Shown here: positions 12,901 through 20,000 of the stretch, piece by piece
Layout: every line of letters begins with the position of its first letter
Position numbering within the stretch: the first letter of the stretch is position 1
DNA from: Paratrimastix pyriformis
Taxonomy: Eukaryota; Preaxostyla; Paratrimastigidae
Reading direction: 5' to 3'
Assembly (NCBI GenBank): GCA_027972325.1
Contig: JAPMOS010000052.1
Span: 85,001 to 105,000, forward strand
DNA length: 20,000 nt
Position numbers and translations under genes: made by a program
Notes under the pieces: model-generated
Told to the model about the DNA's origin: nothing
Databases searched by the model: none
The model's input: only the letters and a program-made list of their open reading frames with translations

Positions 12901-15338
12901 GATGATGATGGTGATGGTGATGATCGGATGATGATGATGGTGATGGTGATGATCGGATGATGATGATCGGATGGTGATGATCGGATGATGATGATGGTGA
13001 TGGTGATGATCGGATGATGATGATGGTGATGGTGATGATCGGATGATGATGATGATCGGATGATGATGATTGGATGATGATGATTGGATGGTGAATGATC
13101 GGATGATGATGATCGGATGATGATGATCGGATGATGATGATCGGATGATGATGATCGGATGATGATGATCGGATGATGATGATCGGATGGTGATGATCGG
13201 ATGTGATGATCGGATGGTGAATGATTGGATGGTGAATGATGCTTGGACGATGCTGATGCAAAACAACCGCCGATGTGTGGCTCCGGAGAGCGTGACGACG
13301 GACAGAGCAGGGGGGCGATCTGGCCACCGGTGATCAGCCCGTTGGCCACAAGGTACGGCTCCGCATCGGGCAGCACGGGCATGGTGAAGATCTCACCATC
13401 AAATGTGCACCACAGGAGCCACGTGCCCGAGGATTGTTCCACAAGGGTCATGTAGAGGACACGGGGGGCGAGCATGCTGCCCCATGGATGCAGGCCGGTA
13501 CCGTCAGTGTTCATCTAACATCGACAAGTGTGGGGGCAGGAGGGCGGAGAGAGACGGCGGAATGAATGAATGAAAAGGCGGCACTTTGTTGTCCCTTTGC
13601 CTTCACAAATCGCGGACCATGAAGAGTTGCCCCGAGAAGGAGTCGACGAAGATGATGACCCCAAGATTGCGGTCCAAGACCAGGCCGTAGAGCATCATCC
13701 CAGCCATGTCCGGGGTGAGTGGAGTCAAGCCGCCTCCGTCATAACCCATCACACTGGGACACGGCAGCGAAAACGGAGAGAAAAGGTGGATGGCGTGAGT
13801 GGATTGGATTGGAAGGGGAACAGACAAGACTTGGGACGGGGCCGGGAAGGTGCTGAAATAGATCAGGCTGTTCTCAGTGTCGACGGCCAGTCCCAGGATG
13901 AGGGGGAAGGGCAGGATGAAGCTCAGAGGGGGGTTGATGCCCGTTGGGTCGATGATGAAGACCACGGAGCTCGCTTGGCCGACGGCAATCACGACTCCCT
14001 GCGAACGACCCACAAGAAATTGAGGTTTGCTGCGTCGTCGTCATCAACATCATCAACATCATCACCAACATCATTATCCAAGCATCAGCATCGGCAGCAG
14101 CATCATCCAGTCATCATCAACCAATCATCATCATCATCCAATCATCATCATCAACCAATCATCATCATCAACCAATCATCATCATCAACCAATCATCATC
14201 ATCAACCAATCATCATCATCAACCAATCATCATCATCAATCATCCAATCGTCATCATCAATCATCCAATCGTCATCATCATCCAATCGTCATCATCATCC
14301 AACCATCATCATCAACCAATCATCATAATGACAGACATGAATCTCATCATATTCCATGAAGGTGATCGGCATCTCAGGCCCTGCAGAGAAGATGGGCGCG
14401 CAGTTGTTGAAGGAGGGGAAGTCACACATGATGATCTGGTTGCCATCCAGGGTGGTATAGAGCACCTTCTCGGGGCCGGCCATCTTGATGGCGACACCCT
14501 GTCGAAAAGGATGAGGATTAAGCAGGTTGCCACAAGACTCACAGACAAGTGGGCCGAGGGCGCCAATCTGAGGGCTCAAGGAGCCACCCGAGAAGAGGTA
14601 GACGGCACTGGGGGACCCAAGGGCGTAATCGGCCACGAGGAAGTCGGGAACTGGACGAAAACAAGACACAACAAAAAAAAATTGGGTGATGTGGCTATGA
14701 CCCCAGGGTACTATGGGGTGACGGACCCTGGACGTGGCAGTCGGGGTAGGCGTACCACCCGGGGTCGCAAGGCGGGGGAGGCGGAACAATCGAGTAGGTT
14801 CTGAGGAGGGGCGTTGAATGGATCGGATCATCCAAAAATAACAGTGGAATCGTACGGACGCCTCAAAGCCAAGCGCCTGCCAGGATCCGTCGCTCACGAA
14901 CTCCATGAAGAAGGCCTGGCCGGAGGTCTGGATGGGGGCCGGGATGGCGCTCCCGGTCAGGTCGTACGTTGCCGGCCCGACGGGATCGATGCCGTCCCAG
15001 ATGTAAAGATGGTCGCCAAGAGCAAGGTTGAAGGACCTGCGATACAAAATACAATCGTAAGAACAGAAAACAACACAGCCAAATGAACAGAAGAACAAAA
15101 CAAGGATGCCAATGACAGACGAGAAGGCGATCACAAGGGTCGCGTAGGGATCCATGCCACTCGGATGGACCCGCCATTGGCAGCCCATATCGGCAGGGTA
15201 CATGCCATCGGCCTCATAGATCAGGCCCGGTGCGGCAACCAGATCGATGGGCTGTGCCTGGTCTGAGCACTTCCAGGCCTGGCCGAAGGCCAGCAGTGCA
15301 AGAACCAGCGTGAGGAAAGAGGCTTTTCGCTGGAGCAT
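9919..15338 (-). CDS. Receptor gene B: CUB / YWTD-propeller / EGF / single-pass membrane protein, 15 exons, inverted paralogue of A
   Basis: Exons, in order on the minus strand: 15338-15121, 15036-14860, 14800-14727, 14650-14547, 14498-14337, 13998-13826, 13753-13618, 13514-13304, 12802-12584, 12332-12038, 11873-11765, 11594-11079, 10975-10785, 10653-10319, 10154-9919. Phases agree throughout and give 1051 residues. Exon lengths equal those of gene A except for single-codon differences in exons 6, 14 and 15. The domains are the same: signal peptide (FLTLVLALLAFGQA), CUB (ending GFEATYSI), YWTD-type propeller (LGLAVDTENSLIYF, VMGYDGGGLTPL), two EGF-like modules (CNGHGVC, CSGHGTC), a long ectodomain of unknown fold, a Pro-rich stalk, a transmembrane helix (VGVFAIVGAVATALVV) and a basic tail. 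Exon 12 differs from A by about one residue in 172, whereas exon 6 is clearly diverged. It appears intact and is probably a surface receptor with diverged ligand-facing propeller blades. Confidence 0.87.
11623..11649 (+). repeat. Poly-G run in intron 11 of gene B
   Basis: A GGGTGGGT lead-in is followed by an unbroken run of about 20 G on the + strand, so the gene B transcript carries poly-C just downstream of its exon 12 side acceptor region. Gene A intron 11 has no such run. Confidence 0.9.
12826..13248 (-). repeat. 14-nt ATC-rich repeat in intron 8 of gene B
   Basis: Intron 8 (12803-13303) is mostly repeat. On the + strand it reads GGATGATGATGATC and variants with GGTGATGGTGATGATC, ending in GGATGGTGAATGATT units. 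The sense strand of gene B is therefore ATC-rich, as in intron 8 of gene A, but the unit differs. The repeat makes this the longest intron of the gene (501 bp). Confidence 0.92.
14040..14328 (-). repeat. ATC-rich repeat in intron 5 of gene B
   Basis: Intron 5 (13999-14336) carries AACCAATCATCATC units (14 nt) and AATCATCCAATCGTC variants on the + strand. Intron 5 of gene A is only 100 bp and has no repeat, so this is an insertion or expansion private to B. The sense strand here is GAT-rich, opposite to intron 8. Confidence 0.92.
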
Positions 15339-15434
15339 CAGCGAGAGCACAAGAGGAAGAAGTTTTGGTTAATTTGGGAGAGGTTTCACAAGTCTCCGAT
15401 GCGTGGGGAATAGGCCACAGTGGGGGCCCACCCC
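15339..15434 (-). promoter_or_regulatory. Conserved proximal promoter / 5' leader of gene B
   Basis: The block at 15383-15434 matches 1796-1848 upstream of gene A (GTGGGCCCCC, TATTCCCC, CACGCATCGGAGAC on the minus strand). It ends 44 bp before the ATG at 15338, compared with 41 bp in gene A. Outward of 15434 the two upstream regions have nothing in common, so this block is both the duplication edge and the best candidate core promoter. Its function is inferred from conservation. Confidence 0.5.
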
Positions 15435-15840
15435 TGAATGTCAACTAAAATTCGAATTTGCCCTCAAATTTCTAAACTTTGCGGTCATTCCTCGATGCAG
15501 CCGCTCGCGACATGGCTTCTTGATATGATCTCGCTGTCAATATGAAACATTTCCCCATTTGACTGAAAAATCGATGTGCATGCCGATGCAGTTTTCAGAA
15601 GAGGATCTCGGCACGTGTTAGCGCAGACGACTACGACCCTCCTCCCATTAATAACTCTCACACGCGAACCCATCCGCACGCTCTGACACGCATCCCCATC
15701 GTGCTTCCTTTTTCCCCTCCATCATCGGATCCGGCCGCCAGACCACTGAACATTGACAACGCAACTGGTCCAAAAATATATTTTTTTTGTTCAGCCAGGA
15801 GAAAGAAGAGGTGGGTTGGAAAGAAACAGGTTTCCGTTCC
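15435..15840. other. Intergenic region between gene B and the nuclease-kinase gene
   Basis: Unique sequence of moderate GC, lower than the genes. It contains short open frames on both strands, none of which resembles a known protein. It holds the distal upstream region of gene B and, toward 15840, probably the 3' UTR of the nuclease-kinase gene. No RNA gene or terminator is recognised. Confidence 0.6.
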
Positions 15841-15945
15841 TTCTTCTTCGGCGGCTTCGGCGGCTTCGGCCCGGCTGCTTCGGCCCGGCTGCTTCGGCCC
15901 GGCGGCTTCGGCCCGGCGGCTTCGGCTGCTTCGGCTGCTTCGGTG
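15841..15945. repeat. GC-rich minisatellite (CTTCGGCCCGGCTG)n
   Basis: About four 14-nt units (CTTCGGCCCGGCTG and CTTCGGCCCGGCGG) are flanked by 9-nt units (CTTCGGCTG and CTTCGGCGG). It lies about 110 bp past the stop codon of the nuclease-kinase gene, probably in its 3' UTR or just beyond. It is open in several frames because of composition. Confidence 0.9.
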
Positions 15946-16052
15946 ACATCACCGGTTACTGCGGCGGCTGCGTCCCGTTCGGCTTCGGTCCCTCCGTCCG
16001 CGGCTGCGTGCCGACGTGGAGGCCGAACCGATCACAGGAGCGCCGCAACAGC

Positions 16053-19015
16053 TCAAGAGTGAAGGTCATGCTCCACTTGAATGGGCGCCTCGCCCACGGC
16101 CCCCTTTGGCCAACGAATCTCGTGGTTGATGTTGGCCGGGTATCTGACGGCTCCGGCCGGGCCCGCCCAGTCGTAGTCCAGCACACACAGCCACGGATCG
16201 GCGGTGGGGGGCGTGCGCGCGAGGCCGACGTTGCAGTTGCGGAGGTCGCCGTGGACCAGGCCTTGGGCGTGGAGTTCCCCGACGACCGCGCCGAGGCGGG
16301 CCGCATGTGCGGCCCGTTCGACAACCGCCATGTCGTAAAAGGACGTGAAGGAGACATCGGCCATGACCACAAGGATGTAGTCCCCCGTGGGATCATCGGG
16401 GAGCGCGGCAGTGGCAGTGGCAGTGGCAGTGGCAGTGGCAGGTGCAGGGGCAGCGGCAGGTGCAGGGGCAGCGGCAGGTGCAGCGGCAGCGGCAGCGGCA
16501 GCGGCAGTGGCGGGTTCGGTGGCAGGTGCAGCGGCAGCGGCAGCGGCAGCGGCAGCGGCAACGGCAGGTGCAGGAGCAGCGGCGGAGCCGGTGGTGGTGG
16601 CTCCGGGGGCGAGGAAGAGGGGCCTCATGGAGGGCAGCTCATAGCACGCGATGAGGGGCGGGGTGAACCCCCCGCGCATGGCGAGGATATGTGCCCGCAG
16701 TCCATACCGTTCTTTGGCGATCTTCAAGACAATCGGCGCGGCGAACCCGTCAGGGCCCTGCGAGAAAGGTCAGGCGGTCAGGAAACAGATGATTGGATGA
16801 TGCTGACTGGATGATGATGCTGACTGGATGATGATGTGACTGGGTGAGGATGCTGGCTGGATGATGACGATGACTGGATACTGGATGATGATGATGATGA
16901 CTGGATGATGCTGATGATGACTGGATGATGCTGATTGGATGATGATGATGCTGACTGGATGATGATGATGATGACTGGATGATGGATGCTGCTGCTGATG
17001 ATGATGATGATGATGATGATGACTGTGATGATGATGATGACTGTGATGATGATGATGACTGTGTGTGTGGAGATGATGATGATGATCGGATGATGCTGAT
17101 GATGATGACTGGATGATGATGATGACTGGATGATGATGACTGGATGGTGATGATGGGCGGGACGGGGGGAGGACAGACGGGAGGCAGCCGCGCTCGGAAA
17201 CAGAGAGACTGTCCGATCCGTTCGATAGGGGGGCACACACGGAAGGGTAGAAAATCGGAGCGGAGCTCGGCTGCGCTCGCGGGGGTGCCGTGGGTGGAGC
17301 TGGCGGAGGGGGCAGATGGCTGGTCGTGGGCCGGGGTGGATGGTTGGTCGTGGGGGCGGGGCGGATGGCTGGTCATGAGGGAAGGATGGCCAGTCATGAG
17401 GGGCGGACGGCTGGTCATGAGGGAAGGATGGCCAGTCATGAGGGGCGGATGGCTGGTCATAAGGGATGGATGGCTGGTCGTGGGCCGGGGCGGATGGCTG
17501 GTCGTGGGCCGGGGCGGATGGCTGGTCATGAGGGGATGGGGCTGATGGCTGTTCATAAGGGGCGGACGGCTGGCCATGAGGGGCTGATGGCTGGTCATGA
17601 GGAGCGGATGGCCGGTCGGGCCGGGGCGGATGGCTGGTCGTCGGACAGGGCGGATGGCTGGTCATAAGCATAAGGGGCTGATGGCTGGTCGTGGGCCGGG
17701 GCGGATGGCTGGTCATGAGGGACGGATGGCCAGTCATGAGGAGCTGATGGCCGGTCATGAGGGGCTGATGGCTGGTCATGAGGGGGCGGTGCGAGGCTGG
17801 TCATGAGGGGCGGACGGCTGGTCATCAGGGGCGGATGGCTGGTTGTGTGACGGGGTTGATGGCCGATCGTCGGACGGGGCGGGCGAGGCCGACCGCTGGT
17901 CCAGGAAGAAGAAGGAAGGGCTCACTGGCGCAGTCCTGGTCTTCCATCGCGTCGAAGGAGCGCGTGAGAGTCCGGAGGGCCCGCCGGAGGGCAGTGAACA
18001 CCTTCCCCAGATGGCGGAGATCCTTCGGGCCCGAAGAGAACGGGAGGGCTTTCGCGGAGGCCAGTTCTTCAACGAGGAGGCCCTAATCAGCACGCATTTT
18101 GTGAAGGAAAGAAGAAAAAAAAAGCCTGAAGGCGGTGGGGCCTTCGCGGAGGCCAGTTCTCCAATGAGGACGCCCTAATCAGCACGTATTTTGTGATTGT
18201 TGATGTGATGATGGGTTCCTGTTCTTTTTTCTCCCATCCACTAATTTCATCCTCCAATCCTGAGTGGCGTTTGAATCAAACATGAGGTCCCCACCCCGTG
18301 TGTCAAAAAAAAAAACCGCATGAGGTGGGGAAGCAGGCAGACCTTGACGGTGCTGCGGAAACGGTGATCGCGGCGCCCCCGAGTTGCACCAGGAAAGTGC
18401 CGCACGAACCCACGAGGGAGTCATCATCCCACAGATCGCAGTAATACTTCACCAGCTGGTACATGGAGCCCCCGGTCGCCCCGCGTTTGCACTCGATGAT
18501 CATCGCGGGGAACCGGCCGCGCACCTTGTAGGTCAGGTCGCAGTGGCCCCGGTTCTTGCTAACCTCGAGCGGAACGTTGAGGAGATCACTCAAAGCCTGC
18601 TGGATCGGTCTTCGGAGGGTCTGCGCGTCCCACTGCTCGCGGGCGGCCTGGGTGAGCAGCCGAACCAGCGAATGCAGCGGTGACGCGTACAGGTAGTTGG
18701 GCGGGTCGGAGTTGTAACACTCCTGGTAAAACTGCATGAAGGCCCGTTCGACCAGTTGGGGCGGGAAGGGAACTGCGCCCAGAGCGGTCATGTGCAGGGT
18801 CCCATTTTTGTGACGCTCCATGAGGGCGCCGCGGAGACCCGGGTTACCGTCTTCTGTCGAGACAGACGCAAGGGCACTGCAGATATCACGTAACACGGCA
18901 AACGCTAGAAGGAGAACGGAGAACGGTGTGTGTGTGTGCGTGTGTGTGTGATGATGATGATTGGATGATGATGATTGGATGATGATGATTGGATGATGAT
19001 GATTGGATGATGATG

Positions 19016-19092
<77 letters not shown>

Positions 19093-19590
19093 GGATGATG
19101 ATGGTGGTGGTGGTGGTGGTGGTGGTGGTGAACGAAGGAAACGGCACGGGAGAACAGACAAAGCCGACGACCAGGCAAGAAGGCAGGTCAGAGATGGAGA
19201 GGAGGCACAGACCATCAATGGGGGCGGCGGGGTGGCGGGGCGGCGGGGCGGCGGGGCGGCGACGTCAGCGGATGCAGCAGGGGAGCTTGAGTGCGTGAGT
19301 GGGGAGCAAAGCGCGCAGAACGACACGTCAGAAGGCGTGGGGGGATATGACACCTCTCAAGCGGTCCTCAGGAGTGCGTGATGAGATTTGTTGTGAATGA
19401 ATATGGCGAGTCTGAGTGAAAGAAAACCGCAGCAATGGATGGTGGCAGTCGGTTAGTCTCGTGATAGTGCAGTCTCGCAGGAGGCTCACTTAGAAATCAC
19501 AGTTGATTCATTTTCGAAAAGTAAGTGTGGGCTGTCCTTACGATTTGGTGGCGTCGCAGAGGAGGCGGGTGCACATGCACACCACAGACC
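16053..19590 (-). CDS. Nuclease-kinase gene of the Crinkler (CR) effector type, multi-exon
   Basis: Candidate exons: an upstream one ending at 19590, 18904-18343 (nuclease), 18082-17876 (linker) and 16757-16053 (kinase-like, ending in a stop). The nuclease exon has a PD-(D/E)XK signature: HCDLTYKVRGRFPAMIIECKRG gives Asp and Glu-x-Lys, followed by YQLVKYY with the family's Gln. The linker exon is helical (LRHLGKVFTALRRALRTL). The last exon has an N-lobe lysine (IVLKIAKERYG), a catalytic-loop-like LVHGDLRNCN, LDYDWAG in place of DFG, and a C-terminal NINHEIRWP...EHDL typical of this kinase-like group. Nuclease plus kinase-like modules are known from Crinkler/RHS-type eukaryotic effectors, where the nuclease acts on DNA. 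Junctions 1 and 3 agree in phase. The middle junction is not settled, so the gene may be whole or decayed. The introns are packed with repeats. Function in this organism is unknown. Confidence 0.6.
16390..16612 (-). repeat. GGCAGC/GGCAGT coding microsatellite inside the kinase-like domain
   Basis: A hexanucleotide-type repeat (GGCAGC, GGCAGT, GGCAGGTGCAG units on the + strand) encodes some 65-70 Ala, Pro and Thr residues in frame. It sits between the N-lobe part (ACYELPSMRPLFLAPG) and the hinge-like DYILVVMADVSF. Related domains are expected to have only a short loop here. The frame stays open through it. Confidence 0.85.
16790..17152 (-). repeat. Degenerate GAT/GACTGGAT repeat in the last intron of the nuclease-kinase gene
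   Basis: Irregular units such as GATGATGCTGACTG, GATGATGATGACTG and GTGATGATGATGACT run through the 3' third of the intron between 17875 and 16758. It is open in several frames on both strands, with Ser/His-rich or Met/Asp-rich conceptual products, which reflects composition. Confidence 0.9.
17300..17870 (-). repeat. 21-nt minisatellite in the last intron of the nuclease-kinase gene
   Basis: About 25 or more tandem units of roughly 21 nt are present, with a consensus close to GGCGGATGGCTGGTCATGAG plus one base on the + strand. Variants include GGTCGTGGGCCG, GGCCAGTCATGAGG and AGCTGATGG. Because 21 is a multiple of three, frames stay open on both strands with a 7-residue period. It starts just after the proposed donor at 17875, so I place it in the intron, but a coding role on the minus strand (repeats like HDQPSAP) cannot be ruled out. 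Confidence 0.9.
18046..18196 (-). repeat. Tandem duplication of a splice-acceptor and exon-start segment
   Basis: Two 59-bp copies (18138-18196 and 18046-18104) differ at about five positions and lie 92 bp apart. On the minus strand each contains TGCTGATTAG followed by the first dozen codons of the linker exon (GLLVEELASAKA in the inner copy, GVLIGELASAKA in the outer). The inner copy leads into the rest of the exon. The outer copy soon runs into a T-rich stretch that now serves as a pyrimidine tract for the inner acceptor. Confidence 0.8.
18946..19132 (-). repeat. GT, GAT and GGT repeats in the intron upstream of the nuclease exon
   Basis: A (GT)n run (about 18926-18949) passes into GGATGATGATGATT 14-nt units, then pure (GAT)n (about 19021-19090), then (GGT)n (about 19102-19130). 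All lie in the proposed intron 19589-18905. Homopolymer-type open frames on both strands are not genes. Confidence 0.93.
19133..19485 (-). other. Rest of the intron: unique sequence with a GGGGCGGC array
   Basis: Mostly unique sequence, with a short G-rich array GGGGCGGCGGGGCGGC at about 19219-19262 that could form a quadruplex on the + strand. I see no gene here. It falls within the intron proposed between the upstream exon (ending 19590) and the nuclease exon (starting 18904). Confidence 0.5.
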
Positions 19591-19872
19591 CGGAGGAAAG
19601 TTCGTGTTGATGAGACGGGCGAGAGGGATGCTGCCGGGACCGCAGCCATAGCTCGTCAGCACTTCCACAAGTTTTACCAACGAAGGAAATTGGTCAGAAA
19701 AAAGCTGCAAATCAGCCTCCTGGAAACTGAGAAACCCTGCCTCGTATTTGGCATCGAGCTTCAAATTCCTCACCCAATTCCGGAATCTTCCACTGCGACA
19801 ATGGGAGCATTCAAAGGCACAAAAAGCCACAAGAGACAGACAGATTGCCGTGGGAACAGCTGCGGGTTCCAT
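19591..19872 (-). CDS. Candidate first coding exon of the nuclease-kinase gene
   Basis: A minus-strand open frame from an ATG at 19872 (MEPAAVPTAICLSLVAF) reads to a donor-like GTCTGTG at 19589-19583, leaving phase 1. The nuclease exon begins at 18904 after CTTCTAG, also in phase 1. The two therefore join in frame, and the donor fits the GTCYGT pattern of the receptor genes. The encoded segment (FQEADLQLFSDQFPSLVKLVEVL) looks like ordinary folded protein but matches no header domain I know. The start is uncertain: an acceptor-like TTTCTCAG at about 19728-19721 could begin the exon instead, and the hydrophobic N-terminus could then be chance. Confidence 0.35.
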
Positions 19873-19911
19873 CGATGCTCTTCCCGAACAGTGAGACACG
19901 CCTCTGGCCAA

Positions 19912-20000
19912 AACGACCCCCGCCGGAATTGAGGGGGCCGAGCTCGGTGGGCTCCGGACTGGTAACCCGGACAGACTTCTCTGAGATTCTCTGGGTTGGT
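19912..20000. other. Window end, nothing recognised
   Basis: GC-rich sequence upstream of the candidate first exon. It may contain the promoter of the nuclease-kinase gene. A tRNA-like look was checked and rejected. No other feature is supported. Confidence 0.5.

Noticed and set aside
16778-17779. A 333-codon minus-strand repeat protein
   Set aside because: The whole frame lies in the 21-nt and GAT-type repeats between two better supported exons and ends without any non-repeat domain. Kept as a repeat, with the coding possibility noted.
19091-19381. Plus-strand open frame in the GGT and GGGGCGGC region
   Set aside because: Glycine-rich by composition only, antisense to the proposed intron, and with no recognisable domain.
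19925-19975. A tRNA-like stretch with a possible Thr(GGT)-like anticodon arm
   Set aside because: The would-be D-loop is only about three bases, the anticodon stem has a mismatch, and no T arm or matching acceptor stem follows.

Overview
This window looks like nuclear DNA of a GC-rich, intron-dense unicellular eukaryote. The evidence is short spliceosomal introns (48-501 bp), a signal-peptide CUB / YWTD-propeller / EGF / transmembrane receptor, a non-LTR retrotransposon remnant, a nuclease-kinase gene of the Crinkler (CR) effector type, and very abundant (GAT/ATC)n microsatellites. I cannot name the species from sequence alone.

Layout. 1-267 is an (ATC)n array. 307-989 is a coding-looking, acidic then His-rich, 3' part of an unrecognised + strand gene. 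990-1795 is non-coding, with homopolymer and (CCCT)n tracts. 1890-6813 (+) is receptor gene A, with 15 exons and 1050 residues. 7100-9665 is a central spacer: a 14-nt minisatellite, a (GAT)n array, a 5'-truncated LINE 3' end (RNase H, zinc knuckle, restriction-like endonuclease, 3' hairpin) and a second (GAT)n array. 9919-15338 (-) is receptor gene B, a paralogue of A with the same 15-exon structure and 1051 residues. A and B are arranged tail to tail, so about 5 kb is an imperfect inverted duplication around the spacer. 15435-16052 is intergenic with a GC-rich minisatellite. 16053-19590 or beyond (-) is a multi-exon gene with a PD-(D/E)XK nuclease exon and a kinase-like exon, split by introns filled with minisatellites. 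The last roughly 400 bases hold a possible first exon of that gene.

Genes A and B let the splice sites be fixed by phase and by paralogue comparison. All 28 introns start with GTC, and 21 of 28 start with GTCYGT, instead of the usual GTRAGT. Three junctions proposed independently in the nuclease-kinase gene also start with GTC. This unusual 5' splice-site consensus, the microsatellite-embedded LINE, and the patchwork identity between A and B are the most interesting points.

The genes show no obvious shared pathway. A and B encode predicted single-pass surface receptors or adhesins. The nuclease-kinase gene belongs to a family known for effector or conflict roles. The LINE piece is a dead fragment.
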